This document shows positions 44,726 through 52,911 of a DNA stretch of 64,000 nt, one piece after another. The position numbers and the translations under genes are program-made. Position 1 is the stretch's first letter; the number at the start of each line of letters is the position of its first letter. The notes below the pieces were generated by a model. The model saw only the letters and a program-made list of their open reading frames with translations. It was not told the origin of the DNA and did no database searches. Source of the DNA: Kordia antarctica (GTDB taxonomy: Bacteria; Bacteroidota; Bacteroidia; Flavobacteriales; Flavobacteriaceae); assembly GCF_009901525.1 (NCBI RefSeq), contig NZ_CP019288.1:2633501-2697500 (forward strand). Reading direction: 5' to 3'.

Positions 44726-45271
44726 ATGAGTTTTTGTGAAATATCCAATCATACAATTACCCAAAACGGAAATACTATTTTTAATGCGGAATCATCCTTA
44801 AAACTCAATGATTTTTTATTTAAAGCATATAAAGAATTAAACATAAAATATCCGAAATTTCATAAAATGGATAGTGTGAGTAAGCTCGGTATTTTAACAG
44901 CTTCTCTTTTATTTAGGCAAGAAGAAATAACGCATGAACCTTTAAGCACAGGAATTATTATTTCTAGTCATTCAGGTTGTTATGTAACTGATGAAAATTA
45001 TATAAAAGCCATACAAGAAGATCCAAAAACCTCATATCCTGCATTATTCACGTATACATTACCCAGTATTGTAATGGGAGAAATATGCATTAAAGAAAAC
45101 ATTCAAGGAGAAAATTTATACCTAGTATCCAATTCTTTTGATCGCCCTTTTTTACAACAAATGGCAGCAATTATGATCCAACAAAAAGGAATGAAAAAAT
45201 GCTTAATTGGTTGGATAGAAATCACAGATAATACAAATTACAATAGTTACTTAGAATTAATTTCAGCATAA
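44726..45271 (+). CDS. Truncated KS-like, non-catalytic partner protein
   Basis: 181 residues resembling only the N-terminal half of a ketosynthase: GIIISSHSGCYVTDENYIKA, YPALFTYTLPSIVMGEICIKENIQGE and LVSNSFDRPFLQQMAA. The Cys nucleophile and the two catalytic His are absent. Short proteins like this occur in flexirubin-type clusters next to KS genes. It has a 1-bp gap after KS1, so it probably folds with it as a partner that sets chain length or docking. It is intact, not a frame-shifted KS. Confidence 0.8.
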   Translation: MSFCEISNHTITQNGNTIFNAESSLKLNDFLFKAYKELNIKYPKFHKMDSVSKLGILTASLLFRQEEITHEPLSTGIIISSHSGCYVTDENYIKAIQEDPKTSYPALFTYTLPSIVMGEICIKENIQGENLYLVSNSFDRPFLQQMAAIMIQQKGMKKCLIGWIEITDNTNYNSYLELISA

Positions 45272-45295
45272 AACATACCACAAAAAACTAAAATC

Positions 45296-45553
45296 ATGGA
45301 AAACCTAATTGAAGAACTCAAATTAAAAATTATTGATCGATTAAACTTATTAGAAATAGATCCAAAAGACATTGGTCCAGATGATCCATTATTTAATGAC
45401 GGACTTGGATTAGATTCTATTGATGCGCTAGAACTTGTTGTAATTTTTGAAAAAGATTATGGCATTACTGTGACAGAAATAGAGTCGATGGCTCCACATT
45501 TTAGATCATTGACAACCTTAGCTGAGTTTGTAAAAGAAAACAGAACAAACTAA
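45296..45553 (+). CDS. Acyl carrier protein
   Basis: 85 residues with the phosphopantetheine Ser41 in GLGLDSIDALEL. It follows the usual four-helix ACP pattern and is acidic. It carries the growing chain for all condensing, reducing and dehydrating enzymes here. It is the only ACP gene in the window; aryl-polyene clusters usually have two. No phosphopantetheinyl transferase gene is present, so the enzyme must come from elsewhere. Confidence 0.95.
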   Translation: MENLIEELKLKIIDRLNLLEIDPKDIGPDDPLFNDGLGLDSIDALELVVIFEKDYGITVTEIESMAPHFRSLTTLAEFVKENRTN

Positions 45554-45608
45554 TTGTTCTTCATGTCAACAATTAAAAAATTAATCATTAATTAAATTAT
45601 AATTACTT

Positions 45609-46808
45609 ATGATACACTATGATTTAATTAAAGAAATTACGCTTTTCAAAGTTGAGGAAGATTATTACACCGCAAATTATAACGGTAAAATTTATTCCAT
45701 TGGAAAACTTTTACATGATGCGCTAATTTCTATACAAAAAGAACACAGTATAGAAGATACTGCCAAAACAATTAGTAAAGTTCATGAACTCAGTATAGAA
45801 AAAGAAACTCTAGAAACTCACATCAATGAATTTGTAACAAAAATAAGCGACAGCACAAAAAACCAAAGTACCTTATATAATTACATTTACTTTAAGGTGA
45901 AACTCTTTGGAAGTAAATCCATTGATTTTGTTAGTTCTTTCATGTCAATATTGTTTCATAAATATCTATTACTAATACTAGCTCCAATTGCTATATATTT
46001 TACTGCAGGACTTTTTGGATTGTTATATGCGGACGGAATTATAAATACACAATCATCACTAAAAGAAACATTCAGCGGACTATTTTTAATGTACGGCGGA
46101 ATTGCCACATTAGGACTTGTACATGAATTTGGTCATTCGTCTGCTGCATCTTATTACAAGCAACCATCTGATATTATAGGTTTTGGAATTTACATCGTTT
46201 TCCCAGTATTTTATAGTGATGTATCTAAAATATGGAACCTCAACAAATGGAAACGTATTGTTGTAAATTTAGGAGGTATTTATTTTCAATTGTTAATGAA
46301 TATTCTCTTTTATTTCTTATATTTATACATTGAATCTATTGATTATAAAATCATCTTAAAGTTTTTCATTTTCGCTAACTTTATTTTGTTGGTTTATGCC
46401 TTAAATCCATTTCTTAGAAACGATGGTTATTGGGTTTACAGTGATTTCTTTGGTATTAAAAACCTTACTCAAAGAGCTACGCTGTTTCCAAAAGAATTTT
46501 TTCGTACGATGAAAACGGAAATAACTTTTAAGGAAAAACTAAGATTCACTTACAAAAACTTCCCTCTATTATTTTACTCCTTTTTTTTCTACATCATTAT
46601 GATTGTTTTAATTCTAGGACTCGTTTATCTAACCTATTTAAATGTAATCAATATTAAAGATTTCATCTTATCTTGGCAAGAGATTGATTGGAATACAGCA
46701 CTTGTATACCGAGAAATATTCGGATTAATTTTCGGGTTATTTATCAATCTTTACTTCTTAAGTATGATTTTAAAACGATTGGTTTTCAAAAAGTTAAATA
46801 GTTTTTAA
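45609..46808 (+). CDS. M50 zinc metalloprotease with PqqD-like N-terminal domain
   Basis: 399 residues. Residues 1-80 read like a PqqD-type RiPP recognition element: YDLIKEITLFKVEEDYYTANY followed by an IGKLLHDALISIQKEHS helix. Then come about six membrane helices. The zinc motif HEFGH lies near residue 175, and the second ligand region is LNPFLRNDGYW. This resembles YydH-type proteases of RiPP clusters that process or export peptides. Upstream is the ACP gene; downstream, after 116 bp with a dyad, the precursor-like peptide gene, which is its natural substrate candidate. Confidence 0.85.
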   Translation: MIHYDLIKEITLFKVEEDYYTANYNGKIYSIGKLLHDALISIQKEHSIEDTAKTISKVHELSIEKETLETHINEFVTKISDSTKNQSTLYNYIYFKVKLFGSKSIDFVSSFMSILFHKYLLLILAPIAIYFTAGLFGLLYADGIINTQSSLKETFSGLFLMYGGIATLGLVHEFGHSSAASYYKQPSDIIGFGIYIVFPVFYSDVSKIWNLNKWKRIVVNLGGIYFQLLMNILFYFLYLYIESIDYKIILKFFIFANFILLVYALNPFLRNDGYWVYSDFFGIKNLTQRATLFPKEFFRTMKTEITFKEKLRFTYKNFPLLFYSFFFYIIMIVLILGLVYLTYLNVINIKDFILSWQEIDWNTALVYREIFGLIFGLFINLYFLSMILKRLVFKKLNSF

Positions 46809-46849
46809 ACATACACTTTACACTTATAATTTTTTTATATAAACGGCAT

Positions 46850-46868
46850 TATTTACATTTTGTAAATA
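46850..46868 (+). promoter_or_regulatory. Inverted-repeat operator-like site before the peptide gene
   Basis: TATTTACA (46850-46857) and TGTAAATA (46861-46868) form a perfect 8-bp dyad with a 3-bp spacer, 56 bp before the peptide ATG. It lies in the widest gap of the operon core. It may be an operator or part of an internal promoter. Confidence 0.6.
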
Positions 46869-46924
46869 GTTTCAGTATTGAAAACCACTGCTGAATAATT
46901 TATTAACCACTAAAATTTTTCATT

Positions 46925-47083
46925 ATGCAAAATTTAATTGACGGATTCAAATCTGTAGAGTTAGAAGAGCGTTTAGAGATGGTACATCTTACTGCTCTTG
47001 CTGAAAAAGAAGGTAGCTATGCAAGTGACATAGATGCTTCTCCAGCTTCTGCTGACATTGCTCAGGCACCAATTTCTGAGTAA
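46925..47083 (+). CDS. Candidate RiPP precursor peptide (52 residues)
   Basis: 52 residues, missed by length cut-offs. The N-terminal part MQNLIDGFKSVELEERLEMV forms an amphipathic leader-like helix (VELEERLEMVHLTALAEKEG). The last 22 residues, SYASDIDASPASADIAQAPI then SE, are rich in Ser, Ala, Asp and Pro and lack Cys, as expected of a modified core. The Ser/Asp/Glu mix suits ATP-grasp ester or amide crosslinks or acylation. It lies between the M50 protease and the LpxL-like acyltransferase, both with PqqD-like domains, and is followed by a hairpin. Confidence 0.75.
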   Translation: MQNLIDGFKSVELEERLEMVHLTALAEKEGSYASDIDASPASADIAQAPISE

Positions 47084-47091
47084 TCTTAAAG

Positions 47092-47122
47092 TAACCGATA
47101 AGGACCTAGTCCTTATCGGTTA
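47092..47122 (+). terminator. Attenuator-like hairpin after the precursor gene
   Basis: TAACCGATAAGGAC (47092-47105) pairs with GTCCTTATCGGTTA (47109-47122) across a 3-base CTA loop, a 14-bp perfect stem. No U-run follows, so it is a weak terminator or mRNA stabiliser. It fits reduced read-through after a highly expressed peptide gene. Confidence 0.8.
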
Positions 47123-47141
47123 TCATTAAAATTAAAAAAAT

Positions 47142-48371
47142 ATGATGATAACAAATCTCGGAGATCATAACACACAAATAGATTTAATAAAACAGAAAGT
47201 TTTTCATAAAGAAGATTCTGAATTGTTTGCTGATATTCAACAAAATGTATTGGTAAGCATCAAGAAAGAATCCGATATACTTTTTGCCAACTTAAACAAA
47301 TACCATCTTTTCCAAGAAGAGGAATTTCATAAATACAATTCATTCTATAAAAATAATATTTACAATCAATTATTAAATGAATTAGATTTAAAACACCATT
47401 ATAAATATTTGACGGAAGAAGTGATTCAAATTAAAGGCACTATTCCAGCGCAAGATCAAGCTGCCATTTATTGCTCTTTTCATTTTGGTTCATACGTGCA
47501 TGCAGCAAGTGCTTTACGAATGTTAAACAAGGATTTTTCGATCGTTTCAAAAAGTACTCAAGGAGAAAATATTGTAGAATGGGACGTAAAACTCGATGAA
47601 CATGGCAATAAAATAGAATACTTTGACGCTTTCAAAACCATTGATCCAGAAGCCGTAGATGCATCGTTTCAGATATATAACACATTGCGCAATGGAAAAA
47701 ATGTATTGATTTATTTAGACAGATTTAACAACACGCTTGAGAAGACCAGTAAAAGAAGTAAAATTTTCGAATTATTAAATTCAAAAATGTTTATTACTTC
47801 TGGGATTCCTGAGATTTCAAAAAAACTAAATGTCCCTATGATACCTTTAATTTGTGAAAGGCATCAGGATACTAAAATTCATGCAACTTTTTACGAAGCT
47901 GTTTTCAAAGCCGATTTCTCAGACAAAGAATATGTAAAAAACGCAGTACAAAAATGTGTAGACGCTTTTGCGATTCACTTAGCAACACATCCTGAACAGT
48001 GGGATCATTGGCCAAGTATTCATAACCACTTAATAAAGACTTCAAAAGCTATAACACAAAACAAGCCGATTTGGAAATGGTTTTTATCACCTTTTTTAAA
48101 GCTTAAGAAGAAAAAACAGAAAATTTCAGATACTGACATCATAACGTTCAATAAAACTAATTATGAAATGTTTGAACGTGAAGGTGATTCATTTATCATC
48201 AACATAAACAACTATCATTGCTTTAAAGTATCAAGTCATTTAATGAAAATATTAACACGCATATCTGAATCTGGCTATAAAGTAGGCGAGGTAAAAAGTG
48301 TTTTAAATGCTTCATTATATGCCGATTTATTCCAAAAGAAAGTATTACAAATCGAAAATAGCGCATCTTAA
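47142..48371 (+). CDS. LpxL/HtrB-like acyltransferase with C-terminal PqqD-like domain
   Basis: 409 residues. Residues 1-300 match the lipid A acyltransferase-like (LPLAT) fold: CSFHFGSYVHAASALRMLN holds the His of the HX4(D/E) motif, but the acidic residue is replaced by Val (HFGSYV). GIPEISKKLNVPMIPLICER and QCVDAF-like helices follow. After a Lys-rich linker (about 315-330), residues 335-409 read as a PqqD-like fold: YEMFEREGDSFIININNYHCFK and a helical HLMKILTRISES. This combination could bind the peptide leader and transfer an acyl chain from ACP. It is the first gene after the peptide. Confidence 0.75.
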   Translation: MMITNLGDHNTQIDLIKQKVFHKEDSELFADIQQNVLVSIKKESDILFANLNKYHLFQEEEFHKYNSFYKNNIYNQLLNELDLKHHYKYLTEEVIQIKGTIPAQDQAAIYCSFHFGSYVHAASALRMLNKDFSIVSKSTQGENIVEWDVKLDEHGNKIEYFDAFKTIDPEAVDASFQIYNTLRNGKNVLIYLDRFNNTLEKTSKRSKIFELLNSKMFITSGIPEISKKLNVPMIPLICERHQDTKIHATFYEAVFKADFSDKEYVKNAVQKCVDAFAIHLATHPEQWDHWPSIHNHLIKTSKAITQNKPIWKWFLSPFLKLKKKKQKISDTDIITFNKTNYEMFEREGDSFIININNYHCFKVSSHLMKILTRISESGYKVGEVKSVLNASLYADLFQKKVLQIENSAS

Positions 48372-48381
48372 ATTTCAAACC

Positions 48382-49896
48382 ATGCAATTAACTTCAGAAG
48401 ATATATTTGATATTTTATATCGCAACAAAAAAGTATCCATTAGTGACTCAGAATTAAAACATCTTAAGGCTTCTAACGATTTTTTGAAAGAGTATATCAA
48501 AGGGAAAATTGTGTATGGAGTCAATACAGGTTTTGGACCAATGGCGCAATATGTCATTGATGATGAGCAACAAAAACAATTACAACTCAACCTCATACGA
48601 AGTCATGCCGCAGGAAGTGGCGATGTCATCGATTCCATATTCATCAAAGCAACTTTATTGGCGCGACTCAACACGCTAAGTCAAGCATATTCCGCAGTTA
48701 GTGTAGAAACTATTCAACTCTTAGTTAATTTTATAAATCATGACATTTTACCTGTCATTTATCAACATGGTGGCGTTGGCGCAAGTGGCGATTTGGTGCA
48801 ACTTTCACATGTAGCATTGAGTCTAATTGGCGAAGGAGAAGTAATTTACAAAGGCAAAATTGTTCCTACGGAAGAAGCAATGCAAAGTTGCAACCTAAAG
48901 CCATTAAGAATCACTGTACGTGAAGGATTGGCGTTAATCAATGGAACATCAACCATGAATGGAATTGGGTATGTAAACCTATTCTTATCTAAAAACTTAG
49001 TAAATTGGATGGTAAGATTATCATCATTAATGTATGAAGTATTTAGTGTATATGATGATTTCTTTTCAGAAGAATTAAACAACACGAAAAAACATCATGG
49101 ACAACGGCATATCGCGAAAAGCTTGCGCGATCAACTAAAAGGAAGTAAACTCATCAAAAAACGTACAACAGAAAGTTACAAATTCATTGATGAATCTAAT
49201 GTGCTTGAAAACAAAATGCAAGCTTACTATTCTATCCGATGTACGCCGCAAATTTTAGGACCAATTCACGACAGTATTCAATACACGGAAGATGTCTTGC
49301 ACAATGAAATCAATTCTGTGAATGACAATCCTGTAATTCACATGGAAACAGAAAACGTATTGCATGGCGGAAACTTTCATGGCGATTATGTTTCCTACGA
49401 AATGGACAAACTAAAACTCGGAATCATTAAACTTTCTATCTTATCGGAGCGACAACTAAATTATCTTTTCAATGATAGAATAAATGGTAAATTACCGCCA
49501 TTCATAAATCAAGGAGTTTTAGGACTCAACTTAGGATTACAAGGAACACAATTTCCTGCAACATCAACGGTTTCAGAAAATATGACGTTAGGAAGTTCTA
49601 ACTATATCAACAATATCTCTACAAATAATGACAATCAAGATGTAGTCAGCATGGGAACAAATGCCGCACTTATTGCAAACAGAGTCATTATGAATACATA
49701 TGAAGTAATTGCGATTCAATATTTGGCAGTTATGAATGCAATTAACTACCTTGACATAGAAAATCAAATGTCTGAAAAAAACCAGGTATTATTCAACGAA
49801 GCAAAAAATGTGATGCCGTTTTTAGACGGAACAGACAAGCCTCATTATAAAACACTAAGAAACATTAAAGAGTATTTATTAAAGTTTTCAAACTAA
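48382..49896 (+). CDS. Tyrosine ammonia-lyase (flexirubin-type)
   Basis: 504 residues from the ATG at 48382; a longer frame overlaps the upstream gene by 65 bp and lacks homology. It has VYGVNTGFGPMAQY, the Ala134-Ser135-Gly136 MIO cofactor site in GGVGASGDLVQLSH, and LHGGNFHGDYVS. It is very similar by eye to F. johnsoniae TAL, with the same LNLIRSHAAG selectivity loop. It deaminates L-tyrosine to p-coumarate, the starter of aryl-polyene synthesis. A histidase is less likely in this context. Confidence 0.92.
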   Translation: MQLTSEDIFDILYRNKKVSISDSELKHLKASNDFLKEYIKGKIVYGVNTGFGPMAQYVIDDEQQKQLQLNLIRSHAAGSGDVIDSIFIKATLLARLNTLSQAYSAVSVETIQLLVNFINHDILPVIYQHGGVGASGDLVQLSHVALSLIGEGEVIYKGKIVPTEEAMQSCNLKPLRITVREGLALINGTSTMNGIGYVNLFLSKNLVNWMVRLSSLMYEVFSVYDDFFSEELNNTKKHHGQRHIAKSLRDQLKGSKLIKKRTTESYKFIDESNVLENKMQAYYSIRCTPQILGPIHDSIQYTEDVLHNEINSVNDNPVIHMETENVLHGGNFHGDYVSYEMDKLKLGIIKLSILSERQLNYLFNDRINGKLPPFINQGVLGLNLGLQGTQFPATSTVSENMTLGSSNYINNISTNNDNQDVVSMGTNAALIANRVIMNTYEVIAIQYLAVMNAINYLDIENQMSEKNQVLFNEAKNVMPFLDGTDKPHYKTLRNIKEYLLKFSN

Positions 49897-49917
49897 GTAA
49901 TAAAGAGTTCTATTTAT

Positions 49918-50661
49918 ATGCAAAAAGTAAATTTCAAAAGATTTCTTATATTCTACATCATAGCTATTGTCGTTTCTAATATATTTAGATTTGATGTATT
50001 TGGTTTGCAAACAAGCATAGAAGAACTTCCAAAAATTAGTGCAATTGCTATCAGTGTACTTTTAGAAGGTAGCGGAATTTTTATTGCCGCACTACTCGCT
50101 TTATATCTATTAAGAAAAGAAAGAACAACGAGCATTACTTTTTTAGGAACCTCAAAAATAAAAAACGTATTTATGGTTGCCATTCCGTTGGTATTACTAG
50201 CGGTTGTAGGTGTAAAAAACAACTATGAAATCAATGTACACATTTATGCTGTTTTCGCTTTCATAATCACTATAATATACTGTATATTAGAAGAATACGG
50301 TTGGCGAGGTTATTTGCATGAAGAATTTAAAAGCATCACACCTATCAAAAAATATCTCATCATTGGTGTTTTATGGTACATTTGGCATTTAAGTTTCTTA
50401 AAAGATGTTTCCCTACAAAACAATCTCTTTTTCCTAGGCGCAATGATTCTAGGAAGCTGGGGAATTGGACAAGTGGTTGATGCTACAAAATCAATCTTAG
50501 CTGGCGCCTGTTTTCACCTCATCATTCAAATTATCTTTTTCAATGCACTTTTCAAAAATGGTTTTGAAGGCTATACCAAATGGATTGTGATTGGAGTTTC
50601 AGTAGTCGCTTTTTTCGCCATCATCAAAAAGTGGGAAAAAGACCATCCAATACAAGAATAA
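49918..50661 (+). CDS. CPBP-family intramembrane protease
   Basis: 247 residues with about seven to eight membrane helices. The ABI/CPBP motifs are EEYGWRGYLHEEF (EExxxR) near residue 125, then WYIWHLSF (H) and ACFHLIIQIIFFN (H/N). Family members cut prenylated proteins or process bacteriocins and give self-immunity. Here it could mature the peptide or confer resistance. It lies 21 bp after the TAL gene and 47 bp before KS2. Confidence 0.88.
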   Translation: MQKVNFKRFLIFYIIAIVVSNIFRFDVFGLQTSIEELPKISAIAISVLLEGSGIFIAALLALYLLRKERTTSITFLGTSKIKNVFMVAIPLVLLAVVGVKNNYEINVHIYAVFAFIITIIYCILEEYGWRGYLHEEFKSITPIKKYLIIGVLWYIWHLSFLKDVSLQNNLFFLGAMILGSWGIGQVVDATKSILAGACFHLIIQIIFFNALFKNGFEGYTKWIVIGVSVVAFFAIIKKWEKDHPIQE

Positions 50662-50708
50662 AATTACGCGTTTACAAGCGTTTTCACACGCACTAAATCA
50701 ACAAATTT

Positions 50709-51908
50709 ATGAGCATCTATATCTCTGGAATCGGAATCGTTTCCGCTTTGGGCATTGGCGTTGAAGAAAATGCCAAAAAACTACTTTCAGGAAGTACTGG
50801 TGTTACCGAACTACATTATATAGAATCTATACATAAAAATGTATTGCCCGTAGGAGAAGTAAAAGCTTCAGATACAGAATTGTTACAATTGGCAAAACTA
50901 ACAAGTACAAAAAATATTACGAGAACTAGCGCATTGGGAATTATTGCTGCAAAAGAAGCTATAAAAACTGCTCAATTATCTCCTGATGAAATAAAAAAAA
51001 TCGCAATTGTCTCCTCGTCTACAGCTGGCGGAATGCGCGAAAGCGAACAAAAATTTAACGCGTTTCTACAAGGCAAAAACAATGAAGACTTTCTTTCCAC
51101 ACATGACGGAAATGATAGTACTGAAAAAATTGCCGAAGAACTCGGAATTCGCAACTTTCACACTACAATAAACACTGCTTGTTCGTCATCTGCGAATGCA
51201 ATCATATTAGGCGCACGCATGATAAAAAGCGGATTGTATGATATGGTGCTGGTTGGCGGATCGGATGCGTTGGCAAAATTTACAATCAACGGTTTTAACT
51301 CTTTGCTTCTACTCGACAAAGAAGCTTGTAAACCATTTGATGCGAAAAGAAAAGGAATCAATCTTGGCGAAGGCGCTGGATATTTAGTGCTAGAATCTGA
51401 AAGTTCTATTAAAAAAAGAAAACATACTCCAATTGCTGAATTAATAGGTTATGCGAATAGAAACGATACATTTCATCCGTCTGCAACATCGCCCGAAGGT
51501 CGTGGATTGCAATTATCTATGACTGATGCGTTAAAAATGGCTGGACTTCAACATTCGGAAATTGATTATATCAATGCACACGGAACAGCAACTCTAAACA
51601 ATGATCTTACCGAAGGTATTGCCATGAAAACGGTATTCAATAACAATGTGCCTTCTTTTAGTTCTACAAAATCATATACAGGACACTGTTTAGGCGCTGC
51701 TGGTTCTATGGAAGCTATTTTTTCAATATTCGCTATACAACACAATACGGTATTTAAAAATTTAAACTTTAAGACACCTATTTCGGAACATGCATTAACT
51801 CCTCAATTAATAACTACTTCTCAGAAAAATATAACTCATGTATTGAGTAATTCAGCAGGAATGGGCGGTTTTTGTTCCTCATTAATATTTCAAAAAACGA
51901 GCACATGA
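50709..51908 (+). CDS. Beta-ketoacyl-ACP synthase, FabF-like (KS2)
   Basis: 399 residues. Catalytic Cys is in NTACSSSANAI near residue 160, with His in INAHGTATLNND near 295 and in YTGHCLGAAGS near 330, and Lys in KSYTG. It is a full-length KAS II, distinct from KS1. Its stop overlaps the start of the CLF-like gene by 4 bp, so the two form a KS-CLF heterodimer like ApeO/ApeC in aryl-polyene pathways. Confidence 0.95.
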   Translation: MSIYISGIGIVSALGIGVEENAKKLLSGSTGVTELHYIESIHKNVLPVGEVKASDTELLQLAKLTSTKNITRTSALGIIAAKEAIKTAQLSPDEIKKIAIVSSSTAGGMRESEQKFNAFLQGKNNEDFLSTHDGNDSTEKIAEELGIRNFHTTINTACSSSANAIILGARMIKSGLYDMVLVGGSDALAKFTINGFNSLLLLDKEACKPFDAKRKGINLGEGAGYLVLESESSIKKRKHTPIAELIGYANRNDTFHPSATSPEGRGLQLSMTDALKMAGLQHSEIDYINAHGTATLNNDLTEGIAMKTVFNNNVPSFSSTKSYTGHCLGAAGSMEAIFSIFAIQHNTVFKNLNFKTPISEHALTPQLITTSQKNITHVLSNSAGMGGFCSSLIFQKTST

Positions 51909-52906
51909 AACTATACATAAAAAGTACCGCTTGTGTGTCACCGTTAGAAATAACGCAGACCGACGAAACTTTTGAGTTCTCAATACCCGAACATACAGCC
52001 GCGAATAATTTACAAGTTATCAATCCTAATTACAAAGAATTACTGAGTTTAAACAGTATTCGAAGAATTTCTAAATTCAATAAAATAGGCGTTTTTGCAG
52101 CATTAAAATGTGTAGAAAATTTCACAGTTCCATTAGACGGAATTATTGTTGGAACTGGTATTGGAGGATTTGGAAATACTGAAAAATTTTTATTGGACAT
52201 GGATGAAAGTTTAGAAAAGAACTTGTCGCCAAATCCGTTTTTTCAATCGTTACACAGCTCATTATCCGGAAATATTGCCATTGCAACAAAATGTGATGCG
52301 TACAATACAACGTATGTGAACAAAGGTACTTCGTTTGAAAGTGCTGTGTTAGACAGTATGATGATGATTCAGGAACATCCAACACAACACATTCTAATTG
52401 GTGCAGCTGATGAAATTACAGATGATTACACCAAAATAGCGAACAGAATCAACTATTTTCAAAAAGAAAAATTACCAATTTTAGGAGAAGGTGCCGCATT
52501 TTTAGTAGTCTCAGGAATAAAAACAGATCATGAAGCTTGTATTTCGGGAATGAAAACGCTTTTTATGGCTTCTGTAGCTGAAATTAATGAGCACATTCAA
52601 CAACTCCTAAAAGAAAATAAAATAACGGTCAATGCTATTGATATCCTAGTTTCTGGAGATGAAACAATCACAGCTAATTTGACTGAAATCAATACCGCTT
52701 TCGCAGAAATACCTTCCATACATTACAAACAATATGTGGGCGAATATCCTACTTCTTCAGCATTTGCCGTATGGTTTTCAGAAAAAATAATAGCAACTCA
52801 ACACATTCCAAAAGTGTGTAAACAGAAACGTATAGAGAACATTCAAACCATTTTAATTGTGAATCAATACTTAAAAAATACGTCTATCATCCTAATTTCA
52901 AAATAA
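51905..52906 (+). CDS. Chain-length-factor-like KS homologue without catalytic Cys
   Basis: 333 residues from the ATG at 51905 (ATGA overlap with KS2). It is a degenerate KS: the nucleophile region reads NTTYVNKGTSFESAV where KS2 has NTACSSSANAI, so Cys is replaced by Tyr. GTGIGGFGNTEKF and LHSSLSGNIAIATKC are retained, but HGTAT is not. Such proteins pair with a KS and fix polyene length. It has lost all catalytic residues, so it should be purely structural. Confidence 0.88.
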   Translation: MKLYIKSTACVSPLEITQTDETFEFSIPEHTAANNLQVINPNYKELLSLNSIRRISKFNKIGVFAALKCVENFTVPLDGIIVGTGIGGFGNTEKFLLDMDESLEKNLSPNPFFQSLHSSLSGNIAIATKCDAYNTTYVNKGTSFESAVLDSMMMIQEHPTQHILIGAADEITDDYTKIANRINYFQKEKLPILGEGAAFLVVSGIKTDHEACISGMKTLFMASVAEINEHIQQLLKENKITVNAIDILVSGDETITANLTEINTAFAEIPSIHYKQYVGEYPTSSAFAVWFSEKIIATQHIPKVCKQKRIENIQTILIVNQYLKNTSIILISK

Positions 52907-52911
52907 AACAC

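Noticed and set aside
44726..45271. A KS gene broken by a frameshift
   Set aside because: The frame closes cleanly and the next bases encode an ACP; no C-terminal KS half exists in other frames.
48382..49896. Histidine ammonia-lyase of histidine catabolism
   Set aside because: No hutU, hutI or hutG neighbours; the selectivity loop and neighbours match flexirubin-type TAL.
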